This document shows positions 7,849 to 16,467 of a stretch of 64,000 nt of DNA, one piece after another. The stretch is from assembly GCF_019443125.1 (NCBI RefSeq), contig NZ_JAHYXK010000012.1, forward strand, positions 1-64,000. Reading direction: 5' to 3'. Position 1 is the stretch's first letter, and the number at the start of each line of letters is the position of its first letter. This DNA is from Pontibacter aydingkolensis (GTDB lineage Bacteria > Bacteroidota > Bacteroidia > Cytophagales > Hymenobacteraceae). The translations under genes were made by a program, and so were the position numbers. The notes below the pieces were generated by a model. The model worked only from the letters and a program-made list of their open reading frames with translations. It was not told where the DNA came from and made no database searches.

Positions 7849-8310
7849 ATGAGAGAACTGCATTTTATACTTTGTGTGATGATGTTATTTTCGGGATGCA
7901 AACAGATCCCCATGCTGCCCAATGGGAGTTATTTTGGCGATGAGTTGAATTTGACAATAGAATCACCTGTGCAGTTAAGAAATAAAAACAGTGCCGATAA
8001 AACTACAGATGTGCTTACCGTTTCAGTTAAAAGTATAAACGACTCCCGTTGCCCTACTGGTGTTAATTGCATGTGGGCTGGTAAGGCAGATGTAGTGGTA
8101 AGCCTGGAGAAAAAGGGCGGAGAAACCGTTAACCTGGACTTATGCCTGGGGCAATGTTCAAATACTAATTTTAAAGAAACAGACTCGACTACACTCACTC
8201 TGAACGGATCAAAGTATAAAGTTACCCTGCTGCAGGTTAATCCTTACCCATCCTCCGATAATACCGAAGAGCCAAAAGTTGTCGTGCTTAAAGTGGAGGA
8301 AGAACTTTAA
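7849..8310 (+). CDS. Cys-rich lipoprotein of the 'DSRCP..C.W.G' type, copy 2
   Basis: This 153-residue paralog of the gene just upstream starts with MRELHFILCVMMLFSGC (lipobox FSGC). It repeats the signature as VKSINDSRCPTGVNCMWAGKA, followed by DLCLGQC and YKVTLLQVNPYPSS. Spacing to copy 1 is 51 bases, so co-transcription is likely, and a strong terminator follows at 8327. The two copies are clearly diverged outside the Cys motifs, so the duplication is not recent. Function unknown. Confidence 0.65.
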   Translation: MRELHFILCVMMLFSGCKQIPMLPNGSYFGDELNLTIESPVQLRNKNSADKTTDVLTVSVKSINDSRCPTGVNCMWAGKADVVVSLEKKGGETVNLDLCLGQCSNTNFKETDSTTLTLNGSKYKVTLLQVNPYPSSDNTEEPKVVVLKVEEEL

Positions 8311-8326
8311 AGGTAACTAAATAAAA

Positions 8327-8360
8327 AAAAGCCCCTGCTACAGCTGTAACAGGGGCTTTT
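8327..8360. terminator. Bidirectional intrinsic terminator
   Basis: GCCCCTG (8331-8337) pairs with CAGGGGC (8350-8356), and the inner palindrome TACAGCTGTA extends the stem. There is an A-run before and a T-run after. It serves the converging lipoprotein and propeller genes. Confidence 0.85.
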
Positions 8361-8378
8361 AGGTTTTTATACTTCTGG

Positions 8379-11300
8379 CTACTCCTTTACCGAAGATGTT
8401 GGATTCGCTTCAGCCTTTTTCTCATCTTTTTTCTTCACGCTGATAAAATCCACGCCCTGCTGCTGAATCATCTTGTTAAGCGCCGGAACATCCTGCTCCT
8501 TCACTTTCTTCAGCTCGTTCAGTTGCTCGTCTATCTGGGCTGTTACCTCTTTCTTAAAGGCATAAGCCTGGTCGGTTGGGCGGAAGTCGCCGGTGCTTAC
8601 CTGCCCTACTAGGTTTGCCAACTTGTTGTTCAGGCGGATAGGGAAGTTAAGCGGATCCTGACCACTACGATTCTTTGTCTGATAAAGCGTCTCCTCAATC
8701 TTAGTGATCTTCCTCTCGATCGCGTTCGCAGACTCTACAATAGTTTTGTAATCACCACTCTGGCTTTTCAGGTTGCCGGTTAAAGTCTTCAGCTGGCCAC
8801 GCATGGTACGGATGTCTTTGATGGCATCGTGCGTTTCAGTCAGCTTGTCACGAACATCCATCAGGAACGTGAACTGCGCTTTCAAGTCTTCTGGATTTGC
8901 TTTTGTGCGAGGATCCGGTAATATGGCAAAATCTGTTTCCTGGCTTTCTTTGTTTACCGTTAGCTTTGCCTTATACTTTCCAGGTATGGCTTTAGGGCCT
9001 TGCGTGCCACCACCCCAAATGATCATGCCATCAAAACGAGTGGCCTCCGGATAACGCATATCCCATACAAAGCGGTTCATACCTTTCTTCACTTCCAGCT
9101 TCTCGTTACGCTCCTTGGCGTTGCTGGAATAGCTGCGAATCAGCTTACCGTTTTCGTCCATGATCTCCATCTTCACTACAGTAGCAGAATCCGGAGCCGT
9201 TGGCAAATAGTAATGCATCATTGCGCCCCCCGGGTGGTTCTGGCCCGCTGTTTTAGAGTTGCCTCTGCTGCCACCGTCCATCTTGTAAGCATCCATTGGC
9301 TTGTACAGGTGGAACTTGCTATTGGCTATACTTCCGTTCATAGTATGCAGCGGCGTAATGTCATCAATCAACCAGAAACCACGGCCTTGTGTAGAGGCTA
9401 TTAGGTTATCGTTCTTGATGGTCATGTCAGTGATTGGCACAATTGGCAGGTTTAACTGGAATGGCTGCCAGCTGGCTCCGTCGTTAAACGAGATGTACAT
9501 GCCATACTCTGTACCAGCGTATAACAAACCCGGACGCTTCTGATCAGCACGAACTACGCGTGTAAAGTGGTTCTCTGGGATACCATCGGTAATCTTTGTC
9601 CAGGTTTTGCCGTAGTCGGTTGTCTTATAAAGGTATGGCCTGAAATCTCCTGACTTATACATGGTAGCTGCCACGTAAGCGCCACCTTTTATACTTGGGT
9701 GCGGATCGATGCTGTTGATCATGATCCACTCCGGCATGTTCTTGGGCGTTACTTTTGTCCAGGTTTTGCCATTGTCGCGCGTTACATGGATTAAACCGTC
9801 ATCAGAACCAGTCCAGATAACACCTGGCTCAATAGCAGACTCATTGATGGCGAAGATGGTGCCGTAGTACTCTACGCTGGTGTTGTCTTTTGTGATCGGG
9901 CCACCAGACGGGCCAAGCTTTGTAGAGTCGTTGCGCGTCAGGTCAGGGGAGATGGTTTCCCAGCTCTGGCCTTCGTTGTAAGTAACGTGCACGTGGTTTG
10001 ATGTAGTGTAGAGCTTCTTCGGATCGTTTGGTGAGAACAGAATCGGAAAATTCCACTGGAATCTATACTTCATGCCCTCTGCACCGTGGCCCATCGGGTT
10101 ATCCGGCCACACGTTTATCACACGCTCCTGGTTGTTGCTGTGGTTTACTCTTGATAAAAAGCCGCCATAGTTACCGCCATATACAATCTCAGGGTTCGTT
10201 GGATCCACTGCCAGATGCGCACTTTCCGAGCCTGCTGTAGTTTCCCAATCATTTTCTGTGATGGCATACCCATCAGAGCGGTGCGAGATACGAACAGTAG
10301 AGTTGTCCTGCTGTGCCCCGTAAATGCGGTAAGGGAAGTGGTTATCTGTGGTTACACGGTAAAACTGCGCCGTATTCTGGTTATGGTACGTGCTCCAGTT
10401 CATGCCGCCATCTGTCGTTACCTGTGCACCACCATCGTCGGCAATTATCATGCGCGATGGATTTTCAGGAGCGATCCAAAGGTCATGGTGATCGCCATGT
10501 GGGGCATTGCTGCTTTCAAAAGTACGGCCACCATCTTTAGAGCGATGGTACGATACATTCAGCACATATACCACATCCTCATCTTTCGGGTCGGCATACA
10601 CGCGGGTGTAGTACCAGGCACGCTGGCGCAGGTTACGGTCATCGTTCACCTTCTTCCAGGTAAGGCCACTGTCATCGGAACGGAATAAACCGCCTTCATC
10701 AGCCTCTACCATGGCGTATACTCTTTCTGAATTTACCGGGGAAACAGCTACACCGATTATACCCAATGTGCCTTTAGGCAAGCCCTGGTTTTTAGAGATC
10801 TCTTTCCAGGTGTCGCCGCCGTCGGTGCTTTTCCAGATACCAGAACCAGGCCCGCCAGAAGACAGGCTATAAGGCGTACGGCGCACATTCCAGGTAGTGG
10901 CGTAGAGGTTACGGCTGTTGTTCGGGTCGATGATCAGGTCTACAGCGCCGGCATCTTTATTAGCAAACAGCACACGCTTCCAACTTTTGCCACCATCTAT
11001 ACTTTTGTAAACCCCACGCTCTTCATGCGACTTGTAAAGGTCACCCATTACGGCCACGTATACTATGTCCGGGTTTTTAGGATGTATGCGGATACGGCCA
11101 ATGTGCTTGGAATCTTTTAGCCCAATGTGTTGCCATGTTTTACCGGCATCCACCGACTTCCAGACGCCATGGCCCGACGATACGTTGCCGCGCACTGTTT
11201 TTTCACCTTCGCCTACATAGATCACATTTGGGTCGGCTTCGCTAACGGCAACGGCACCGATAGAACCTCCAAACGTACCATCCGAGATATTGTCCCAGGT

Positions 11301-11585
11301 AGAGCCGCCATCGGTGGTGCGCCACACGCCGCCGCCTGTTGCCCCGAAGTAGTATAAATTAGGCTTACCCGGCACACCTGTTGCGGTAGCAGAACGGCCA
11401 CCACGGTAAGGGCCGATGCTGCGCCAGGTCATGCCGTCATATAATTTAGGATCAACGGCTGCAGGAGCGTCTTTTTGCTTGCTGCTGCGCGTTTTCTGTT
11501 TCTGAGCCATAATCTCCGGCGAAGCCACAGCCATGGCTAACAGTAAACAGGCAACAGAGCCAGTTCTGCGCAAAGTTTTATTCAT
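8379..11585 (-). CDS. Secreted sortilin/BNR-repeat beta-propeller protein (annotated 'glycosyl hydrolase' in relatives)
   Basis: This 1068-residue protein has a signal peptide (to about residue 27). Many Asp-box/BNR turns of the form S-x-D-x-G-x-T-W follow: TTDGGSTW, SVDAGKTW, SIDGGKSW, STDGGDTW, SDDSGLTW, TTDYGKTW. These spread over roughly residues 45-740 and match the VPS10/sortilin-like propeller (PF15902). A beta-sandwich region (about 770-870) and a helical, Lys-rich C-terminus follow. Relatives are often named glycosyl hydrolase because sialidases share Asp boxes, but no catalytic residues can be assigned here. It is probably a periplasmic or secreted binding protein. I see no T9SS sorting domain. 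Single gene, with its terminator at 8327. Confidence 0.8.
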   Translation of the reverse strand: MNKTLRRTGSVACLLLAMAVASPEIMAQKQKTRSSKQKDAPAAVDPKLYDGMTWRSIGPYRGGRSATATGVPGKPNLYYFGATGGGVWRTTDGGSTWDNISDGTFGGSIGAVAVSEADPNVIYVGEGEKTVRGNVSSGHGVWKSVDAGKTWQHIGLKDSKHIGRIRIHPKNPDIVYVAVMGDLYKSHEERGVYKSIDGGKSWKRVLFANKDAGAVDLIIDPNNSRNLYATTWNVRRTPYSLSSGGPGSGIWKSTDGGDTWKEISKNQGLPKGTLGIIGVAVSPVNSERVYAMVEADEGGLFRSDDSGLTWKKVNDDRNLRQRAWYYTRVYADPKDEDVVYVLNVSYHRSKDGGRTFESSNAPHGDHHDLWIAPENPSRMIIADDGGAQVTTDGGMNWSTYHNQNTAQFYRVTTDNHFPYRIYGAQQDNSTVRISHRSDGYAITENDWETTAGSESAHLAVDPTNPEIVYGGNYGGFLSRVNHSNNQERVINVWPDNPMGHGAEGMKYRFQWNFPILFSPNDPKKLYTTSNHVHVTYNEGQSWETISPDLTRNDSTKLGPSGGPITKDNTSVEYYGTIFAINESAIEPGVIWTGSDDGLIHVTRDNGKTWTKVTPKNMPEWIMINSIDPHPSIKGGAYVAATMYKSGDFRPYLYKTTDYGKTWTKITDGIPENHFTRVVRADQKRPGLLYAGTEYGMYISFNDGASWQPFQLNLPIVPITDMTIKNDNLIASTQGRGFWLIDDITPLHTMNGSIANSKFHLYKPMDAYKMDGGSRGNSKTAGQNHPGGAMMHYYLPTAPDSATVVKMEIMDENGKLIRSYSSNAKERNEKLEVKKGMNRFVWDMRYPEATRFDGMIIWGGGTQGPKAIPGKYKAKLTVNKESQETDFAILPDPRTKANPEDLKAQFTFLMDVRDKLTETHDAIKDIRTMRGQLKTLTGNLKSQSGDYKTIVESANAIERKITKIEETLYQTKNRSGQDPLNFPIRLNNKLANLVGQVSTGDFRPTDQAYAFKKEVTAQIDEQLNELKKVKEQDVPALNKMIQQQGVDFISVKKKDEKKAEANPTSSVKE

Positions 11586-11953
11586 GAGGATGTTGTAAGG
11601 TTAGTTAGTTTAGGTTTTGACCTATGATTTAGGAAAAATCAGGAATAAAAGCAAGCCGGACCAGGATTTGCAGGATTAATAGATTGTGGGGATGACCTTT
11701 GGATACTAAAGAAAACATAAAGACCTCGCGGCGTCTTTAAGACCCGCGAGCGTCTGATGCATGCTACGTAGCAACAGCCTTCCCACCCAGACGCTAGCAG
11801 GACCTCCGGACGCTGCTAGGTCTATATTATCAGCCAAAGAAAAGAGACGCAAAATGTTGCGTCTCTACATTATCATTGTAATTCTACAATCTCTGAAGGC
11901 AATCCTGTCCATCTTAAAATCCTGTAAATCCTGATTCTGAATGAACTTTATAC
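11586..11953. repeat. Gap with hairpin-forming dispersed repeats
   Basis: No gene seen. It contains CTCGCGG/CCGCGAG arms (about 11726-11750), CTAGCAG/CTGCTAG arms (about 11792-11819) and a palindrome, AGACGCAAAATGTTGCGTCT, near 11848-11867. That last palindrome recurs twice at 62373-62392 and 62543-62562, so it is a dispersed repeat. It is followed by the 3' end of the NYN gene. Confidence 0.5.
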
Positions 11954-12760
11954 TTAGGTGCGCGGAGATGTCGATTCTTGCTTTTTCTGCCTTGGTTTTG
12001 CGCGCCGCTTGTCTTTGCGTTTAATATACACCGCCGATGGGCCTTTGTCGTCCTCTTTTCGGATAACGAAAATCTCTTTATAGGCTTTTATCAGTTGCAG
12101 GAGTTGGTTGTACCCAAATGTACGCGGGTCAAAACTGGGGTCCAGTTGGCGCAGGTTGGCACCCATAGAGCCTAAATGCGCCCAACCGTCTTCGTCGGCG
12201 GCCATCACAAAAGCCTCTTTTAGCAGTGGTAAAGGGTTAGGTTTTGATTGGCTACCTCCATTTTCAGGTTCTTTACCAGCCTCCTCAATTTTGCGTTCGT
12301 CAATATCGTCTGTCAGGTTTTCTGTGAAGATAAATACGTTGCAGGCGTTTACAAATGGCTTGGGTGTTTTGCGCTGCCCTATGCCCATTACAAAAATGCC
12401 GGCCTCACGGATTCTTGTTGCCAAACGCGTATAGTCGCTGTCTGATGACACAATACAGAAGCCATCTACCAGGTCGCTGTGCAGCAAGTCCATGGCATCG
12501 ATGATCAGGGCGCTGTCGGTAGCGTTTTTACCTACAGTATAACGGAACTGCTGTATAGGCTGAATGGCGTGGTTGTTAAGGCAGTCTTTCCAACCGTTCA
12601 TCTGGGGGGTGGTCCAATCGCCGTAAATTCTTCGGATAGTGGGTGGGCCATACTTTCCGGCCTCTGCTAAGATTTTTACAATAAGGCTCGGCTGGGCATT
12701 GTCGCCGTCAATAAGCATGGCCATGCGCGACGGTTTGCGTTCTCGTGTTGTGTATTTCAT
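11954..12760 (-). CDS. NYN-domain (LabA/DUF88-like) protein with OST-HTH domain
   Basis: About 268 residues from the ATG at 12760. The N-terminus RMAMLIDGDNAQPSL carries the acidic motif DGDN of the NYN/PIN-like nuclease fold. Then come ATDSALIIDAMDLLHS and GFCIVSSDSDYTRLATRIREAG, which supply the remaining acidic residues. A C-terminal OST-HTH/LOTUS-like domain (about 175-245) and a very basic tail (KRKDKRRAKPRQKK) suggest RNA binding. It is probably a cytoplasmic RNA-processing or RNA-decay factor. An in-frame extension to 12820 lacks family similarity, so I prefer 12760. It is divergent from the DUF1028 gene. Confidence 0.85.
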   Translation of the reverse strand: MKYTTRERKPSRMAMLIDGDNAQPSLIVKILAEAGKYGPPTIRRIYGDWTTPQMNGWKDCLNNHAIQPIQQFRYTVGKNATDSALIIDAMDLLHSDLVDGFCIVSSDSDYTRLATRIREAGIFVMGIGQRKTPKPFVNACNVFIFTENLTDDIDERKIEEAGKEPENGGSQSKPNPLPLLKEAFVMAADEDGWAHLGSMGANLRQLDPSFDPRTFGYNQLLQLIKAYKEIFVIRKEDDKGPSAVYIKRKDKRRAKPRQKKQESTSPRT

Positions 12761-12915
12761 GTATAAAAGGTTGCTTTTGCTGCTTTTTGCTGCTGCACCT
12801 TGCTGTGGGTGCGATACCATTTATACTTCTAATATCAGTAGAGGTTATATTCACTTTGTCTTATACTTTGCTACAAATTGCTTAACTTACCGTAACAGAG
12901 GTTTAAAATGACTTT

Positions 12916-13926
12916 ATGATCAGGATAAAAAAGATTTTGCTTATGCTGGGTTCAGCTTTCGCGGTATCTACCGGCACCGCCCACAGCCAGGCGCAGGTTT
13001 TTAAGGCCGAAGAGCCGCTGGCGCATACGTATTCAATTGTTGCCCGCGATCCTAATACCGGAGAAATGGCCGTTGGCGTACAGAGCCACTGGTTTTCGGT
13101 AGGTACTGCCGTACCTTGGGTAGAGGCTGGTGTAGGGGTAGTAGCCACACAATCTTTTGTAAATAAATCTTACGGGCCACTGGGTTTACAGCTCCTGAAA
13201 GAGGGTAAAACAGCTGAAGAGGCGCTGGCTATACTTTTAGCTGAAGACGAAGGGCGCGAAGTACGCCAGGTTTCTATACTTGATGCCAAAGGCAATGTTG
13301 CAACACATACAGGTAAGCAATGCATCCGTTATGCCGGACACATAACAGGTAAAAACTTCTCGGTACAGGCCAACATGATGCTGACTGACAAAGTATGGCC
13401 GGCCATGGCAAAAGCATTTGAACGCAGCGAAGGACAGCCGCTGGCAGAGCGTGTGCTGTTGGCGATGCAGGCAGCAGAGCAGGAGGGAGGCGACATACGT
13501 GGTAAGCAATCTGCTGCATTAGTGGTGGTTAAAGGCCAGCAGTCAAACCAACCCTGGGACGATAAAACGATTGACCTGCGCGTAGATGACCATGAAAAAC
13601 CACTGGATGAGCTGGCCCGCCTGCTAAAAGTACACCGCGCCTACGAGCACATGAACAACGGCGACCTGGCCATAGAAAAAGGAGATATGCAAAAAGCGAT
13701 GCAGGAGTATGGCAAAGCTGAAAATATGTTCCCGGAGAACCTGGAGATGAAATACTGGCACGCCATCGGCCTTGCCAGTAGCGGCCAGGTTGATGCAGCA
13801 GCCAAATTACTGCGCGAAGTATACCGCAAAGATGACAATTGGCGGGAGTTAACTGCGAGACTACCGGAAGTTGGTTTGCTGAATGTGAGTAAGAAGGATC
13901 TGGAGAAGTTGTTGAAAGCGAAGTAG
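12916..13926 (+). CDS. Secreted DUF1028 protein with C-terminal TPR-like region
   Basis: This 336-residue protein has a signal peptide (to about residue 24). The DUF1028 core (PF06267, Ntn-hydrolase-like fold) spans about 32-225: HTYSIVARDPNTGEMAVGVQSHWFSVG, VEAGVGVVATQSFVN, and GKNFSVQANMM. Residues about 240-330 look like two or three TPR helices (MNNGDLAIEKGDMQKAMQEYGKAENMFPENLEMKYWHAIGL is one such unit). Some DUF1028 genes lie near peptidases, and the fold suggests an amidase-like activity, but no substrate is known. A strong hairpin terminator follows directly. Confidence 0.85.
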   Translation: MIRIKKILLMLGSAFAVSTGTAHSQAQVFKAEEPLAHTYSIVARDPNTGEMAVGVQSHWFSVGTAVPWVEAGVGVVATQSFVNKSYGPLGLQLLKEGKTAEEALAILLAEDEGREVRQVSILDAKGNVATHTGKQCIRYAGHITGKNFSVQANMMLTDKVWPAMAKAFERSEGQPLAERVLLAMQAAEQEGGDIRGKQSAALVVVKGQQSNQPWDDKTIDLRVDDHEKPLDELARLLKVHRAYEHMNNGDLAIEKGDMQKAMQEYGKAENMFPENLEMKYWHAIGLASSGQVDAAAKLLREVYRKDDNWRELTARLPEVGLLNVSKKDLEKLLKAK

Positions 13927-13968
13927 AGTATAGAGGCAGATGTTATAAAGCATCTGCCTCTATACTTT
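13927..13968 (+). terminator. Intrinsic terminator of the DUF1028 gene
   Basis: A perfect 16-bp stem (13927-13942 with 13951-13966) has an 8-base loop and a short T-run. The base of the stem is AGTATAGAGG/CCTCTATACT, so the iterated AGTATA motif is part of the terminator. Confidence 0.85.
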
Positions 13969-14065
13969 TAGCAGTGGCTATAACTTGGGCTGACGTTTTT
14001 CTGCCTTTTAATCTATTTAACTTTATTCCTCAGTCTTGAGTGCCTATACTTTTACTTCATACTTT

Positions 14066-14152
14066 GGTGCCCTCAAGGCCGGGTGGCCTCGTTTCTCTGC
14101 ATCGCTGCTGTGTTCCCTCCTGCGCTGGGGGCACTGCCACTAACGTGGCACC
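14066..14152 (-). ncRNA. ffs: Probable signal recognition particle RNA, small bacterial type
   Basis: On the minus strand the ends GGTGCC (14147-14152) and GGCACC (14066-14071) pair. Inside them GTGGC pairs with GCCAC. The apical part reads CGC-AGGAGGGAACACAGCA-GCG, with the order 5' AGG, GGAA loop, 3' AGCA seen in domain IV of SRP RNA, which binds Ffh. The region between the DUF1028 and M28 genes has no protein gene. The RNA would scaffold the signal recognition particle for membrane-protein targeting. The apical stem is one base shorter than in E. coli, so a covariance-model search is needed. A leader upstream can pair with it (see findings). Confidence 0.62.
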
Positions 14153-14865
14153 GGATCTCACAAGGCAGCTCAACAGAGAAACTGGAATCGACACTTCTTA
14201 ACTTACGGCTGTTGCAAATGTGAACAAAGTATAAATTTTAATTTGTAGGGACAGGTCACGGGCTGTTCGAGCAATGGCATCAGCAATAAAACTTACACCT
14301 CTGCTAAAGCAACGGCAGAAAGTCCCCCTTTGAAGGGGGCGAAGGGGGATGTTTAACAGTTGCTATAAAACAGTGGCTTTGGTCAGGTGCACCAAACGAC
14401 GGTCCACTGTTGGGGGTAGGGGCCCTCGATAAAGAGCGTTCAGCGAGTTTGGAGCGTCCCCGAATCAAGTTCGGGATGTGCCACTTGACTTTTTTGTCTA
14501 CTTTTTGTGTCAAGTAGGATATCCCGAACTTGATTCGGGGACAAAAAGTAGGGCCCACCCGGCGAGGCGAAAAGCTGGCAGAAACAGATAAGTTTCTATT
14601 CTGAAGAGTTGCCTTTTCATGGCATTTGCTTAACCTCCCTTCTACCAAGATCCTTGACAGGATGACAAAAAGAGAGGAGCAAGACTATCGTGAGTCAGTT
14701 GGAACAGTAAGTATAAAACTCCCCAGGAGCAAGGGCGGTTGACCCAGTACTTTAAAAACGCCTCAGGAACCACGCATTTCAAATGTATGTTCAAACCCCG
14801 AACAAGTATCTCAAAAATGCTTATCTTGAAACTCCTAAACTAAACTGCTAAACACAAACCTTACA
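14153..14865. repeat. Gene-poor gap with several inverted repeats
   Basis: No gene is supported. It contains a hairpin, CCCCCTT-TG-AAGGGGG (14324-14339), and a perfect 22-base inverted repeat (14456-14477 with 14521-14542) whose spacer carries ACTTGAC/GTCAAGT and so extends the structure. An open frame at 14304-14648 on the minus strand runs through these repeats, has low-complexity composition and is rejected as a gene. The last ~150 bases form the leader of the M28 peptidase gene. Confidence 0.5.
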
Positions 14866-16293
14866 ATGCTAACAAAGAAAGTCTTACGAAATGTAGTTGT
14901 GGCTGCTGCAGCGATGGTAACCATGCCGGCCATGGCGCAGCAAAACTATAAAACTGACTCTGCCACTATCAAAAACATCTACAACAACGCCCTCACCAGC
15001 TACGAAAGCTATGAAAACCTGCGTTACCTCACCAAAAACATCGGGGCCCGCTTAAGCGGTTCCCCGCAGGCAGCTGCTGCCGTAGAATGGAGCCGCCAGG
15101 TAATGGAAAAGATGGGGCTCGATAGAGTATACCTGCAGGAGGTAATGGTGCCATACTGGGTGCGCGGTGATAAAGAAGTTGGCCGGATCATCAACTCCAA
15201 ATTAATAGGCAGCCAGGATGTAAATATCTTAGCCTTGGGAGGCTCTGTGGGTACAGGCGAGAACGGTCTGAGCGCTGAAGTAGTTGAAGTTAAGAGCTTT
15301 GAAGAACTGGAGAAGCTGGGCAAAAAGAAAGTAAAAGGCAAAATCGTATTCTTCAATCGTCCGTTCGATAACACGCATGTAATAACAGGTGCTGCTTACG
15401 GCGGTGCTGTGGATCAGCGTGGTGGTGGTCCGGTGGCAGCTGCTAAACTTGGTGCTATTGGTGTTGTGGTTCGCTCCATGACGAATGATATACAGGATGT
15501 ACCGCATACAGGTGGCACGCGCTACGAAGAAGGTGTGGAGAAAATACCGGCAGCAGCCATCAGTACAAGAGGGGCAGAGCAGTTAAGCAAGTTGCTGGCA
15601 AATGACCCAAACCTGAAGTTTTACATGCGCATGACTTGTGAGACATTACCAGATGTGCTGTCTTACAACGTAATTGGCGAAATAAAAGGAACAGAGAAGC
15701 CTGATGAGATCATCTTGGTAGGAGGCCACCTGGATTCATGGGATGTTGGCGAAGGCGCACACGACGACGGTACTGGCTGTGTGCAGTCTATTGAAGTATT
15801 GCGTTTGTTTAAGGATATGGGCATTAAACCAAAGCGTACGATACGTGCCGTGATGTTTATGAATGAGGAGAACGGTTTACGTGGCGGACGTAAGTATGCC
15901 GAGGAAGTAAAAGCAAAAGGAGAGAAGCACATTGCTGCGATTGAATCGGATGCAGGGGGCTTTACACCACGTGGCTTCGGTATTGATGGTAATGATGGGC
16001 AATATGCGCAGGTGTTAACCTGGAAACCATTACTGGCTCCTTACGGCCTACACGACTTGACACGTGGCGGCGGCGGTGCTGATATTGGGCCATTAAAAGG
16101 CCAGGGAACTGTTGCCCTGATCGGTTTCCGCCCGGACTCACAGCGTTACTTCGATTATCATCACACTGAAATCGATACATTTGAACAGGTAAACCGCCGC
16201 GAAATGCAATTAGGTGCAGCTTCTATGGCATCACTGGTATACCTGATCTCAGAGTATGGCCTGAGCGGCAACGGAGCGAAGGCAGCTAAGTAG
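14866..16293 (+). CDS. Secreted M28-family metallopeptidase (carboxypeptidase Q-like)
   Basis: This 475-residue protein has a signal peptide (to AMAQ, residue 25). Two-zinc M28 ligands are visible: His288 in GGHLDSWD, Asp300/301 in GAHDDGTG, Glu334/335 in MNEENG (catalytic base and ligand), Asp362 in ESDAGG and His432/433 in YHHTEID. A PA-type insert (about 125-245) precedes the peptidase domain, as in plasma glutamate carboxypeptidase. It should remove single residues from peptides in the periplasm or outside the cell. Single gene; a terminator follows at 16423. Confidence 0.9.
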   Translation: MLTKKVLRNVVVAAAAMVTMPAMAQQNYKTDSATIKNIYNNALTSYESYENLRYLTKNIGARLSGSPQAAAAVEWSRQVMEKMGLDRVYLQEVMVPYWVRGDKEVGRIINSKLIGSQDVNILALGGSVGTGENGLSAEVVEVKSFEELEKLGKKKVKGKIVFFNRPFDNTHVITGAAYGGAVDQRGGGPVAAAKLGAIGVVVRSMTNDIQDVPHTGGTRYEEGVEKIPAAAISTRGAEQLSKLLANDPNLKFYMRMTCETLPDVLSYNVIGEIKGTEKPDEIILVGGHLDSWDVGEGAHDDGTGCVQSIEVLRLFKDMGIKPKRTIRAVMFMNEENGLRGGRKYAEEVKAKGEKHIAAIESDAGGFTPRGFGIDGNDGQYAQVLTWKPLLAPYGLHDLTRGGGGADIGPLKGQGTVALIGFRPDSQRYFDYHHTEIDTFEQVNRREMQLGAASMASLVYLISEYGLSGNGAKAAK

Positions 16294-16422
16294 GAAGTAT
16301 CCATTATGGCGCGAGCGTCCTCGCTCGTGACTTGCTATAGCATGGGCCTCTGGCCCAGTCTAGTTACAGACTCTACACCATTATAGGACACGGGTTATAA
16401 ACCCACGCCAGCAAACTAATTA
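16294..16422. repeat. Short gap with hairpin repeats
   Basis: It contains GCGAGCG-TCCT-CGCTCG (about 16312-16328) and a GGGCC/GGCCC pair (about 16344-16356). Both resemble the GC-rich intergenic hairpins seen near 11726. No gene. Confidence 0.4.
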
Positions 16423-16462
16423 AAAGTATAAAGGCCTCCCGATCAGGAGGCCTTTATACTTT
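16423..16462. terminator. Bidirectional terminator between M28 peptidase and queA
   Basis: A perfect 17-bp stem has a six-base loop. The core GGCCTCC/GGAGGCC is extended by AAAGTATAAA/TTTATACTTT, so the iterated genome motif forms the outer stem and the U-rich tract on both strands. Confidence 0.88.
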
Positions 16463-16467
16463 ATCTT

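Noticed and set aside
14066..14152. tRNA or tmRNA in the gap after the DUF1028 gene
   Set aside because: No cloverleaf or CCA end is visible and the structure fits SRP RNA better.
14304..14648. 114-residue open frame on the minus strand
   Set aside because: It crosses three hairpins, has low-complexity composition and no recognisable motif.
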